Positions 35,556 through 43,448 are shown, numbered from the stretch's first letter. The stretch: DNA of 64,000 bases from Halomonas colorata (GCF_014897985.1 NZ_JABUZA010000004.1:1-64000); one strand, 5' to 3'. Made by a program: numbers and translations. Notes: generated by a model from the sequence alone, not told the origin.

Positions 35556-37145
35556 ATGACTACGGATACTTTTACACAATTCTCTTTAACCGAATTTCAG
35601 AAAGATCTGTCATCGTCGGATCAGCGCAAGTTACTTCGTTGGGCCGACTGCGAGCTCTATACGGCCTTGGTACGCAATGCGGCAGGCCATGAGGAGCCGG
35701 TGGTAATTCAGATAGATGAAAAATCTCGCTACGCCGCTTCAACAAGTGCGGATACCCTGCACAATTTATTGGCTAGCGCCAAGCTTGAAGAAGGTAGTGA
35801 AGCAGTGATCAAGCCCCTGCCGTTGGCCGAACTGGCTCGTAATGCGCACCTTTACGGTGTGGGGCTACATATAGTCGACGATGGAGAAGGTGATTATATC
35901 GCAGGCCGCACTACACTCGTGCTGGGCATGAAGGCCGTGGTGGAAACACCCGAAAATAAAGAAGTCCTCTATGAAGCGGAGATCTTCTTTTTCAAGCCAA
36001 CCAATGACGTTCACATGCTGCCGTATGGGTCCGTTCAGTACTGGTACGATGCCAATCCTAAGCATACGTACACGTCGGATGAGAGCCAGGCCGCCTCTAT
36101 CTACGTATTTGACGATCAACTGGACTGGAGCAACCCTCTTTTCCCTGACCTGCCCGAAGGCGCCATGCCATTGAGCACGTTATCACCCAGTGCTCAGGCT
36201 TTTTTCGAGCGCACACGGCTTCCGTTGCTACAGCGCTGGAACGATGCGCCAGCAGAGCCTATAGAACCAGAGCTTCTCTACCACAATAGCCTGATTGGAG
36301 AACCCCTTCTCTCTTTCAGCCAGCTACGCGCCATGGTGGATCAAGACATTGTGCCAGCGGCGAATGACATCATCCTTAAGGTTGCCAAAACGGTCCAACT
36401 GGAGGGAGAGCCAGCCGATGCCTCTGAACGCTGGGAAGTTAAGGTCAGCTTTACCACGCCCATAGGTATCAAGGCGCTCTTCGATCTGGACTGGGTTCAA
36501 GCGTCATTGTGCCAGGCAAATACAGAGCTACCCAATACCATCGGCACCCATAGCGCCAGCGAAGCGCTGCGCGAGCGTATCGTCAATCACCTCGCCTGGG
36601 TATTTTTACAACGGGGTCGTAGCTTCGACGTGGCAAGGTTCGGCGAATGCCTAGACGGACTATTCCCCGATCAAGTGATCAACAGTGACAAGGCCTACCA
36701 GCCGGACTATACCGACCGCCGTTTTCCCTGTCTGGCCCGCTTTCAGTGCGGCGAATATCCTGTGCCGGTCATGCTGCTGGGGCAGCAAGGCGGCAACTAC
36801 GTATGTCAGCCACTAAAGGATGTAGACATACCAGAGAAGCACGCCCCTACCTCTATTCCTGGGCGCAGCAGTTTTATCGATATGACGAGACAGACCATGA
36901 TGCTTTCCAATATTGGGGAAAGATTGGTGCTCCCCACCTCGCTCATCGACTTTCCAGAAGCCTGGTACGAAGGCATTCGCCTCAGCAATCAAAACCTCAA
37001 ATCCAAATTTGTTTCGAGCATGCGTGTAAACACGTTTTTAAGCGAACTTGAACAAGCAGATGGCGCCACCAGTAGCTCGGCCAAATGGCTCATCGCGGGC
37101 TGTGTAGCGGTGGTGATAGGCGTGATAGCGATGATGAACTTGTAA
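35556..37145 (+). CDS. Predicted tail-anchored protein, paralog 2 (unknown family)
   Basis: 529 residues from the ATG at 35556, chosen because the conserved leader (agggatgataacc) matches those of its paralogs; an ATG nine bases earlier lies inside that leader. It shares all blocks with paralog 1 (RKLLRWADCELY, VIKPLPLAELARNAHLYGVGLHI, VFDDQLDWSNPLFPDLP, LRAMVDQDIVPAANDI, ERIVNHLAWVFLQRGR, RRFPCLARFQCGEYPVPVMLLGQ, LIDFPEAWYEGIRLSNQ). The C-terminal helix is KWLIAGCVAVVIGVIAMM. No catalytic motif is recognisable. It lies 50 bp before paralog 3, so those two are probably cotranscribed. Confidence 0.7.
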   Translation: MTTDTFTQFSLTEFQKDLSSSDQRKLLRWADCELYTALVRNAAGHEEPVVIQIDEKSRYAASTSADTLHNLLASAKLEEGSEAVIKPLPLAELARNAHLYGVGLHIVDDGEGDYIAGRTTLVLGMKAVVETPENKEVLYEAEIFFFKPTNDVHMLPYGSVQYWYDANPKHTYTSDESQAASIYVFDDQLDWSNPLFPDLPEGAMPLSTLSPSAQAFFERTRLPLLQRWNDAPAEPIEPELLYHNSLIGEPLLSFSQLRAMVDQDIVPAANDIILKVAKTVQLEGEPADASERWEVKVSFTTPIGIKALFDLDWVQASLCQANTELPNTIGTHSASEALRERIVNHLAWVFLQRGRSFDVARFGECLDGLFPDQVINSDKAYQPDYTDRRFPCLARFQCGEYPVPVMLLGQQGGNYVCQPLKDVDIPEKHAPTSIPGRSSFIDMTRQTMMLSNIGERLVLPTSLIDFPEAWYEGIRLSNQNLKSKFVSSMRVNTFLSELEQADGATSSSAKWLIAGCVAVVIGVIAMMNL

Positions 37146-37194
37146 TACAGACCAAACAGATAATGCTTGTATTCTGCATCAAGGATGAAAGGTA

Positions 37195-38793
37195 ATGTTA
37201 GAAACACTCACCAACCCACTTCCTTTTGATCAATTCAGAAAAGATGTAGAAAGTAATGCAATAGCCAAGATAATAGGTTGGGCGGATCACGAAGTTTATG
37301 TGCCGTTTACTCGTTATACGTCAGGTGAGGAGGTAGCACTATTATTTCACGGACGCCTTTTATGTCACGTCAATGCCTCTTATATGGCGGGAGCTGAACA
37401 AATATTAAGCTCCACCGAGCCATATACCCATCTTAAAGAAATAGTGATCAAGCCGCTGACGCTTGGAGCGCTATTTTGCACTGCCAATTTTCACAAACTA
37501 GGCATCAATATATTCGGTGAAGATCATCGTTTGAACTTAGGCAGTCATGCTATGTGCGTATTGGCCGAGCTTGCTCTTTACGACGATAATGAAAAGGAAG
37601 AATCACTTCATTCTGTCACCGCTTTCCCTTTTGAAAATGATGATTGCACAACCCTCCTGCCCAAAGGGGCTGTTCAGCTATGGATGCCTAGCCACCTCTC
37701 GGTAACGCTTCCATGGCCCAGCAAGCAGGAGCAAGCTCTACTCATCTTTGATGATCGACTCGACTGGACCAACCCTCGCTTTCCGCCACTGCCGGATAAT
37801 GCCAAGGGGCTTAGCCAACTCCCCACTATGGCGCAAAAATCGTTTCAACGAATGCAGTTATCGCCCCTACCCATCAAGCGGGACACCCCAAAGGCTTCAG
37901 CCGTCCCAGCCGCTATTTACCATAATTCACTGCTGGCTGAGGAAAAAATCAAGAGCTTCAGCCGATTACTGTCAAGGGTAGATAAAGAGATTGTACCCAA
38001 AGCGATCAATATCAAGCTGAACGTCACCCATCCTTCAGCGCGAAGTTCCGCACAAGACAGGGCTAACTCCTGGGAACTTCAAGTCAGTTTTATCTCGCCA
38101 AGGGGGGGCAATATCATTTTTGCATCAGAGCTGGTCGACACTGCGCTTTGCAAGGCAAATGCCGCGCTACCCAATACCGTCGGTACTCAATGCGCCAACC
38201 ATCAACTACGTCAACGCATCGTCAAGCATATTGCCTGGATGCTCTTTCAACATGGTCGTGACCTTAATTTCTTGTTCTCTGGGTTCTTTTTAGACCTCCA
38301 CGGACTCCTTCCATACTCCATAATCAATGGTCGCGGACAATTTCAGCCGGACTACACAGATAACCGTTTCCCTTGCCTTGCACGCTTTTCATTTGGCGAA
38401 CACCAAGTCCCGGTCATGCTGCTGGGGGCGGATAAGGACAACTATATCTGCATGCCGTTGGCGTCAAAAGCTTTGCCGGAAACAGATGCCCCCCGCCAGA
38501 TACCTCATCGTAGCGACCTGATCGACAGGTCGACCGGATACGTGGAATTAAAGCGCAGAATCGACAAGCTTTTGATCCCCGAGTCACTTATCGACTTTCC
38601 TGATCACTGGTATCACGGGGAGCGAATCAGCAATAAGATGGTTATCGAAGAATTCATCTCACGTATGGAAGAGAAAAAGCTGCACGAAAACACCAACCAG
38701 CCAATCAAGGATGAAAGCGGCTCGCCCATGCTGTGGATGATGGGGTGTGTTGGGATCATGGCATTGTTAATTATACTTGACTTGATTCTATAG
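37195..38793 (+). CDS. Predicted tail-anchored protein, paralog 3 (unknown family, most diverged)
   Basis: 532 residues. It keeps the family skeleton (FDQFRKDVESNAIAKIIGWADHEVY, VIKPLTLGALFCTANFHKLGINI, IFDDRLDWTNPRFPPLP, IYHNSLLAEEK, RQRIVKHIAWMLFQHGRD, NRFPCLARFSFGEHQVPVMLLG, LIDFPDHWYHGERISNK). It is clearly the outlier, with a lower G+C N-terminal part. The end PMLWMMGCVGIMALLIILDLIL is a single membrane helix. Leader aaggatgaaaggta precedes the ATG. A short ABM remnant follows the stop, as behind paralog 1. Confidence 0.7.
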   Translation: MLETLTNPLPFDQFRKDVESNAIAKIIGWADHEVYVPFTRYTSGEEVALLFHGRLLCHVNASYMAGAEQILSSTEPYTHLKEIVIKPLTLGALFCTANFHKLGINIFGEDHRLNLGSHAMCVLAELALYDDNEKEESLHSVTAFPFENDDCTTLLPKGAVQLWMPSHLSVTLPWPSKQEQALLIFDDRLDWTNPRFPPLPDNAKGLSQLPTMAQKSFQRMQLSPLPIKRDTPKASAVPAAIYHNSLLAEEKIKSFSRLLSRVDKEIVPKAINIKLNVTHPSARSSAQDRANSWELQVSFISPRGGNIIFASELVDTALCKANAALPNTVGTQCANHQLRQRIVKHIAWMLFQHGRDLNFLFSGFFLDLHGLLPYSIINGRGQFQPDYTDNRFPCLARFSFGEHQVPVMLLGADKDNYICMPLASKALPETDAPRQIPHRSDLIDRSTGYVELKRRIDKLLIPESLIDFPDHWYHGERISNKMVIEEFISRMEEKKLHENTNQPIKDESGSPMLWMMGCVGIMALLIILDLIL

Positions 38794-38850
38794 TCCCCTA
38801 TTAGCAGCCCTGCATCTCCATGCTTACTTCATCGCTAAGCGCCAGTTTGT

Positions 38851-38925
38851 TTAAAGTACCTCCGCATAGCCTTCACACTTGGGCAGTCTTAAATATAGCC
38901 CTCTGCCCAAGCTGGCATTTCCCTT
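38851..38925 (-). pseudogene. 3' remnant of an ABM gene, copy B
   Basis: The plus-strand text ttaaagtacc...catagccttcacacttgggcagtc matches remnant A and the end of the intact ABM gene, with more substitutions and only about 75 bases retained. It sits 58 bases after paralog 3 in the same convergent orientation. The rest of 38794-39111 shows nothing recognisable. Confidence 0.6.
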
Positions 38926-39111
38926 TTTTGAGTTGCGCCTGAGTGGAATCACAGATTTCACCCCCTTTGCCTCAAGAAGCTTGTTAGGCTTATTTTCTTA
39001 TGAAGAATGCCGCACGTTGCAACCCAGCATTGCGACGAGCTTTTGCGCAGAATGAGATGGCGCTGCTGGGCGCATATTGAAGGCAGCGCACCTATTGGCT
39101 GCGTTCACTGA

Positions 39112-40526
39112 CTAATCGTTGGTGAGCCGTCCCAGATAATGCTGATAGAACAGATTATTAAACACCCCTCCCGGGTCGTAATTGAGTTTGCAGTCTATTA
39201 GCTCGGATAGGCGCGTTGAAACTGCGGGATGGTAGGAAATCGTTGATAGACAAGATAGTAGGTCCCGCTGTGCTCGAGCGCGCGGTCTACCAACATACGA
39301 GTCCACTGCTCAGCGTGGGTTAAAGCGCTCTCGTTCAGGTCCATGTTGATGTAAAGCACCACTGCTACCTGGTTTTGCGTGGCGTAAGGCAATAGATTCT
39401 CAGTATTGGCGTGGACGTAGCGCAGGGTCACACTCAGTAGATTCACCTCATTTTCTTGCACAACATTTTTCAGCGCACGCATGAATGCCGGAAATTCGTC
39501 GAGAGGAACGAAGTACTCCTGCAGAATGTCAGTGTCGGTCTCACTGCTGTAATCGAGAAAGCGGATTGGTGGTCGCATGGCGTTGTTGCGTGATATCAAT
39601 GCGGTGCTGCCGGGCTTATCCAATAGCCCCTTTTGCAGCTCCCAGCGCAGGGTTTTGCCAATATTACTGCCTCTGGACCAATTGAAGAGCAGCCTATCGC
39701 GAGCCACATGGGCCTCTTGCTGCAAAGGCTGAGGCAGGTTTTGCGCGCCCGCAGGCCGGTAGTCGATGGCAAAGCATTCCTCTAAGAAGCGCTCCCCTGG
39801 TGCGATGGAGCAACGGCCATAGTGCAGCGAGAGGGCGCTGGCATTGGTGCGCAGATGCGCTGCATAGCCTTCAAAATCGACCGGCGTGACGGTTTTTATT
39901 AGCATCTGGTCATCTACCAGTTGCAAGGTCGCATCCAGGATGACACCAAGGGTGCCGAAGCCACCGATCGCGGCGCTGAACAGCTCAGGATGAATATCCC
40001 GGCTGGCGGTCACGATCTGCCCGTTGGCGAGTGCGATGCGCATACTACGCACAGTGGAGATAATTGGCCCTTGCTGCGTATGGCGGCCGTGGATGTTGGC
40101 GCTGATCGAGCCACCGACCGAAAAAATATTGGACGACTGCATGACCGCGACGGCAAGACGCTGGGGATTGATGGCTTCCTGCACCTGCGCCCAGGTCGCC
40201 CCTGCTTGAACTGTGATGGTTTTATGCTCGGTATCTATATTCAGTACACGATCATAACCACGCATGTCGAGCATGACCGCATTCGGGTACAGAATGTGAC
40301 CGCCTTGACTGTGCCCTGCCCCGGCAATCACCACCTGTTTGCCCTCGATGCGCGCATCTTCCAGCGCGCCGATTACGTCTGCTTCGGTACGCACGCTTAC
40401 CACATGGTCGATCTCGACGCGATCAATGCGGCTGACGTCCTGTTGAGTCGAGGCTAGACTAAGGCTGCAGCGAAGCAGCAGCATGAGTGCCAAGGCGCAC
40501 AGGCCGAGCCAGCGCGCCAGAGGCAC
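39112..40526 (-). pseudogene. Secreted FAD-linked oxidase (sugar-lactone-oxidase-like), frameshifted near the C-terminus
   Basis: Starting at a GTG, the N-terminus ARWLGLCALALMLLLRCSLSLAS is a signal sequence. A PCMH-type FAD domain follows (VVIAGAGHSQGGHILYPNAVMLDM, SSNIFSVGGSISANIHGRH with an IHGRH motif, and GGFGTLGVILDATLQL), and then an ALO-like domain. The main frame stops at 39198 after QFQRAYPS. One base missing near 39204 would continue into ELIDCKLNYDPGGVFNN and LFYQHYLGRL, the normal YDPxGVF ending of this family, stopping at 39112. It is either a recent pseudogene or an indel error. The substrate is unknown. Confidence 0.75.
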
Positions 40527-40657
40527 TGCCGCCAGGCAGAGGGTTTGCGCTGTGTTGATTAAGCTGGCTACAGTGCATCAGTGCGGGTCTCTTGGAGTAC
40601 TACCGAGGTGAAATAGATGAAATTCAGAGGGTCAAGTGTGGCCTTCTCCATTGCCTA
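40527..40657. other. Region without a recognisable gene
   Basis: Between the FAD-oxidase start and the small ORF at 40658 there is no ORF with a credible ribosome site, and no repeat or hairpin stands out. It presumably holds the oxidase promoter. Confidence 0.4.
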
Positions 40658-40789
40658 TTATTCTAATGAAAGGGCGTTCATCAGCTGGGTAGCGGAGAGA
40701 CTCTTGATCATAGTGATGAGAGGCCAAGACACCGACGTTTTCGGGTAGTCCCAAAGATAAAATCCCTTTACTTTTTGATGATTTGCCAT
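40658..40789 (-). CDS. Possible 43-residue cassette ORF
   Basis: An ATG at 40789 preceded by ataggga opens MANHQKVKGFYLWDYPKTS and closes at a TAA at 40658. It begins 26 bases beyond the R' end of attC-a, the position where the next cassette's gene should start. No attC follows it, so it would be the truncated last cassette of the array. A 66-codon ORF overlaps in another frame but lacks a good start. Function unknown. Confidence 0.35.
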   Translation of the reverse strand: MANHQKVKGFYLWDYPKTSVSWPLITMIKSLSATQLMNALSLE

Positions 40790-40814
40790 TGTTCCCTATT
40801 TCACAATGCGTTTC

Positions 40815-40896
40815 GTATAATGCCGCCAGCATGCGCGTCTACGAAATGAAGCCGAAGGTGCCATGCAGTAGCGTCGCATGCCTGGCTTTGTTAACA
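40815..40896 (-). other. attC site a
   Basis: R'' is TGTTAAC (40896-40890), the exact complement of its cassette's first junction GTTAACA at 41376-41370. The R' end (ATTATAC) has lost the essential G. The inner sequence resembles attC-e over most of its length (agccgaagg..gc, gcgtcgc). Confidence 0.75.
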
Positions 40897-40926
40897 AGAC
40901 AAAAGATAGGTTTACCTTTGTCACTC

Positions 40927-41349
40927 TTAGTCACTGCTAGAATTCCTGAAAATTCGGAAGTAGGCTAAAAGGCAGAAGCTTAAAATCACGCCTATCCAAA
41001 CGGGTCCCTTTGTACACGCATTGATTTCGGTGGCTCCAGTTCTTGAACCTAAAACAATCCCGTTGCATTGAAAAACCGAACTCACTTCAAAGACATAAGC
41101 TGGCCCAAACGTAAGAGCCAGCATCATTGGAGTAAATGACAAGATAAACATAATGAATGGGAATGCGAACATTGCAATTATGTATAAAAAGAACGGCATC
41201 TTGTCCATGCATTTATCCATCAGGGAACTATCCATAACCCCGGATCTATCGTCTATAAGCATCCCAAGCATGAAGAACAAAAGGTAAAACCCAAGATAAA
41301 GGGCACTACCGACAACCAATCCATGAAAAACAAGAATCAAATCTTCCAT
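40927..41349 (-). CDS. Cassette gene a: small integral membrane protein
   Basis: 140 residues with three to four hydrophobic segments (LVVGSALYLGFYLLFFMLGML, FFLYIIAMFAFPFIMFILSF, then MLALTFGPAYVF, and a C-terminal WIGVILSFCLLAYF). Two cysteines (CNG, ACTKG) lie in the last loop. No family is recognised. Its ATG is 27 bases from the cassette start, with aggga as the ribosome site. It lacks its own promoter, so expression would depend on upstream transcription. Confidence 0.6.
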   Translation of the reverse strand: MEDLILVFHGLVVGSALYLGFYLLFFMLGMLIDDRSGVMDSSLMDKCMDKMPFFLYIIAMFAFPFIMFILSFTPMMLALTFGPAYVFEVSSVFQCNGIVLGSRTGATEINACTKGPVWIGVILSFCLLAYFRIFRNSSSD

Positions 41350-41369
41350 GATCTGAACACCTTCCCTAT

Positions 41370-41465
41370 TGTTAACGCTTCAAATACCGGCTTGGTGAAG
41401 TTGGCGGCTTTTTTGGAAAAAAAGGTAACAGCTTTGCCATGTCCGCGTGCTTTGACTAGTTAAGC
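41370..41465 (-). other. attC site b
   Basis: R'' GCTTAAC (41465-41459) overlaps the stop codon of cassette gene b and is the exact complement of that cassette's start junction GTTAAGC (42031-42025). R' GTTAACA is at 41376-41370. The 96-base site has a long A/T-rich centre. Confidence 0.82.
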
Positions 41466-42002
41466 ATTTTCACGGCTTCTATGATAATACTCATCAATAA
41501 TTTCAAGCAAATCATCGTAGCTAATTTTCAAGCTATTTGCTGAAATATTTACTGGTGTTCCGCACATTTTTATATTTGCACGATTTGCCATTCTTTTTAA
41601 GGCATTTCCATTATTTGCGTATATTTCAGCGTCTTTCACCTGAATGGATATAAACTTTTGCTTTTGGATTTGATATTCACCAATACTAACTATATCATCC
41701 CACGGAATCATTCCCGCTGACACACCACTAGAATTATCTAAAACTCCTTCAGAATTAATAATTAAACCTGGCGAATTATCAAACAGTTTCTTAACCCCTA
41801 TAAGGCCACACAAGCCAAAAAACACAATAGAAACAACACCAACGCCGTAAACCAAAGTTGGGCTATTAAATTTCCTCTGACTTTCAATGGTTTGAATGTC
41901 CATGAAAAGAAACCACACACCAAGCAATACAAAAGCTAATGCTCCAAGCGTGAGCAGAATAATTTTTACCTTATTTAGTTCGATTACTCTTTCTTCAGGC
42001 AT
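41460..42002 (-). CDS. Cassette gene b: STM3941-like membrane protein
   Basis: 180 residues with two N-terminal helices (VKIILLTLGALAFVLLGVWFLFM and LVYGVGVVSIVFFGLCGLIG). A beta-rich domain follows, with the pattern PGLIINSEGVLDNSSGVSAGMIPWDDIVSIGEYQIQ (landmarks PGLIINSEGV, IPWDDI), and an end of DLLEIIDEYY. This matches the STM3941-type family common in cassette arrays, probably a membrane-anchored PH-like fold. Function unknown. The ribosome site is ggag. Confidence 0.65.
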   Translation of the reverse strand: MPEERVIELNKVKIILLTLGALAFVLLGVWFLFMDIQTIESQRKFNSPTLVYGVGVVSIVFFGLCGLIGVKKLFDNSPGLIINSEGVLDNSSGVSAGMIPWDDIVSIGEYQIQKQKFISIQVKDAEIYANNGNALKRMANRANIKMCGTPVNISANSLKISYDDLLEIIDEYYHRSRENA

Positions 42003-42024
42003 GTGCTCCGATTCTCTTTTAGAT

Positions 42025-42104
42025 GCTTAACGCCTGAGTTGAGGGGCTTTTGTGGAGTACGCGCAGCGTACGGAAAAAAGTCCCTCTCCAACGATTTGTT
42101 GGGC
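42025..42104 (-). other. attC site c
   Basis: R'' GCCCAAC (42104-42098) is the exact complement of the cassette c start junction GTTGGGC (42594-42588), and R' is GTTAAGC (42031-42025); both fit the RYYYAAC/GTTRRRY consensus fully. The inner arms pair strongly (TTGGAGAGGGAC with GCCCCTCAA) around a tacgcgcagcgta core. This is the clearest site. Confidence 0.9.
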
Positions 42105-42110
42105 CGCAAC

Positions 42111-42572
42111 TTACTCCAAGACCCTTTTGAGGGTTCGAGATTCGGAAACAATCTTGTTCTCCGTTTTGCCGTGAAAGGTCGTATTGCCGATCATAGTATT
42201 TCCATCGTTTTGGACTATAAAAACGTAGGTGCCTACATCGAAACCCACACCCTTCTGATCTTCAAATAAAAGTGTTGCTTGATGCCCGTGCATTGAACCG
42301 GTGTACGCGAATTTGCGATTCGACGATTCCCCGCCGCGTGTTTGTGAACGAAGGCTTGAACCAGTAAGGCGACGCCCAATTTGTTTAAGCTCAATTTTCC
42401 CTACGACCCGAGATACTCCGTTGCGTTCCTCTACGATTTGCCAGACGCCGCTGAGATTAACGCCGCGGTAAAAGACACGCTCCCACAGCACTGGCCATAG
42501 AAAGCGCCTGGTGACATACACCAATCCCGCGGCTATCAAACTGGCGGCAACACCAACCCAGAATTCACTCAT
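42111..42572 (-). CDS. Cassette gene c: membrane-anchored beta-domain protein
   Basis: 153 residues. One N-terminal helix (FWVGVAASLIAAGLVYVT) is followed by a domain of alternating strands: LSGVWQIVEE, VGKIELKQIGRRLTGSSL, FAYTGSMHGHQATLLFED, GTYVFIVQNDGNTMIGNTTFHG. The pattern suggests a lipocalin-like barrel facing the cytoplasm. Small TM-plus-beta-barrel proteins such as Cap15 act in anti-phage signalling, but the likeness is only architectural. It ends six bases before attC-c. Confidence 0.6.
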   Translation of the reverse strand: MSEFWVGVAASLIAAGLVYVTRRFLWPVLWERVFYRGVNLSGVWQIVEERNGVSRVVGKIELKQIGRRLTGSSLRSQTRGGESSNRKFAYTGSMHGHQATLLFEDQKGVGFDVGTYVFIVQNDGNTMIGNTTFHGKTENKIVSESRTLKRVLE

Positions 42573-42587
42573 GATTTTTCACTTGCG

Positions 42588-42648
42588 GCCCAACGCGGAG
42601 CGAAGCGGCGGCCAGTCAGGGGCGTCCGACTTACGCGGCTTGTTAATG
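42588..42648 (-). other. attC site d
   Basis: R'' CATTAAC (42648-42642) overlaps the stop of gene d and pairs with its cassette start junction GTTAAAG except at one position. R' is GTTGGGC (42594-42588). At 61 bases it is the shortest of the five, with a gcggagcgaagcggcgg centre. Confidence 0.75.
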
Positions 42649-43026
42649 CTTTGTCCATCCGTCCAGCCCTCCTCTGGTTAGAACTGTAACCCAAGGGTGG
42701 TGCTCCGGATCGAAAGCTACTCCGTAAGCTGGACTCACTATGAACCCGTGCTTTTCAAATGATTGAGGATCATTAGAGAAGATAAAACCTGATAGCGCAG
42801 TAAACTGAACACTCACTTGGTCAAACTCTACTCGCTCAGCCTTTATGGTCACCTCACTCAAAAACCCACTTGGCTCAAATCGAAAAATCCGATCCCTATA
42901 ATCAAATTCCTCCAAGCCTATCCGATTAACTTTGGTGCCCAATGGAGCACCAAGCAGACGGCTCAAATCGTCACGGGTTGCATTTAGGGAAACATCATCA
43001 AGCTTGGAAAATGGTTCAATTCTCAT
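42643..43026 (-). CDS. Cassette gene d: hypothetical protein
   Basis: 127 residues, soluble, no signal or membrane helix. Visible features are a start RIEPFSKLDDVSLNATRDDL, the segment EEFDYRDRIFRFEPSGFLSEVTI and a repeated aromatic pattern ending HPWVTVLTRGGLDGW. The end resembles cassette-borne immunity-like hypothetical proteins, but I cannot name a family. The ATG lies only ten bases after the cassette junction, leaving room for only a minimal ribosome site (aaagg). Confidence 0.55.
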   Translation of the reverse strand: MRIEPFSKLDDVSLNATRDDLSRLLGAPLGTKVNRIGLEEFDYRDRIFRFEPSGFLSEVTIKAERVEFDQVSVQFTALSGFIFSNDPQSFEKHGFIVSPAYGVAFDPEHHPWVTVLTRGGLDGWTKH

Positions 43027-43030
43027 AGGC

Positions 43031-43114
43031 CTTTAACGCTTGCAGCATGCGCGCCCATGGAATGGAGCCGAAGGCGCAATGTAATGGGCGTCGCTGTGCC
43101 TGCACTGGTTAAAT
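43031..43114 (-). other. attC site e
   Basis: R'' ATTTAAC (43114-43108) is the exact complement of the first cassette junction GTTAAAT at 43385-43379. R' is GTTAAAG (43037-43031). The arms cagcatgcgcgcccat and atgggcgtcgctgtg pair around a ggagccgaaggcg loop. Confidence 0.85.
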
Positions 43115-43117
43115 GCC

Positions 43118-43366
43118 TCAGACAGAGATCGGCCACTCGGGTTCGTCTTCACCAAATTCCCAAGATTTCAGGTATACCAGCTTCTTTTTTGAGTCGATCT
43201 GGTAGGCAACATAAAAGCCCTCCCAAAGCTGGCTCGTTATCCACCAAAGGCCCTGCTTTGAATCAACTGGTTCCCAACCGGGGATAAGAAAAGTAAATTC
43301 CTCAGGCTCCCCGACTTTCGCTGTTAATTCATCGATGAAATTTTGAGCTTCTTCCTTGGATGTCAT
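43118..43366 (-). CDS. Cassette gene e: small acidic hypothetical protein
   Basis: 82 residues, acidic, with a start MTSKEEAQNFIDELTAKVGEP, a tryptophan-rich middle (GLWWITSQLWEGFYVAYQID) and an end KSWEFGEDEPEWPISV. No family is recognised. It has the best ribosome site of the array (ggggagag, 5-6 bases before the ATG) and is first in the transcribed order, so it would be nearest any external promoter. Confidence 0.6.
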   Translation of the reverse strand: MTSKEEAQNFIDELTAKVGEPEEFTFLIPGWEPVDSKQGLWWITSQLWEGFYVAYQIDSKKKLVYLKSWEFGEDEPEWPISV

Positions 43367-43404
43367 ATCTCTCCCCGCATTTAACAGTGATTATATACCC
43401 GTCT

Positions 43405-43448
43405 GCATAACCTCAATGAACGTGCTGGCGCGTTTATTGGGGTTATGC
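43405..43448. repeat. 44-base imperfect inverted repeat upstream of the first cassette
   Basis: Arms of 18 bases with two mismatches start GCATAACC and end GGTTATGC around an eight-base centre. The ends look like attC outer boxes (GCATAAC, GTTATGC), but the site is shorter than known attC sites, and no T tract follows for a terminator. It lies 20 bases before the first cassette junction. Confidence 0.6.

Larger units (their letters stand above)
40815..43385 (-). mobile_element. Integron gene-cassette array without integrase (CALIN)
   Basis: Five small minus-strand genes, each followed closely by an attC-like imperfect inverted repeat of 61-96 bases. The cassette junctions on the minus strand are GTTAAAT, GTTAAAG, GTTGGGC, GTTAAGC and GTTAACA, all GTTRRR-type or close. 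In four of five cassettes the R'' box of the gene's own attC is the exact complement of its own start junction (one mismatch in the fifth), which is what circular cassette intermediates require. No intI-like gene is in the window. Confidence 0.88.

Noticed and set aside
40632..40832. 66-codon minus-strand frame overlapping the end of attC-a
   Set aside because: Its start lies inside the attC site and it has no ribosome site; the 43-codon frame at 40658-40789 is the better candidate.
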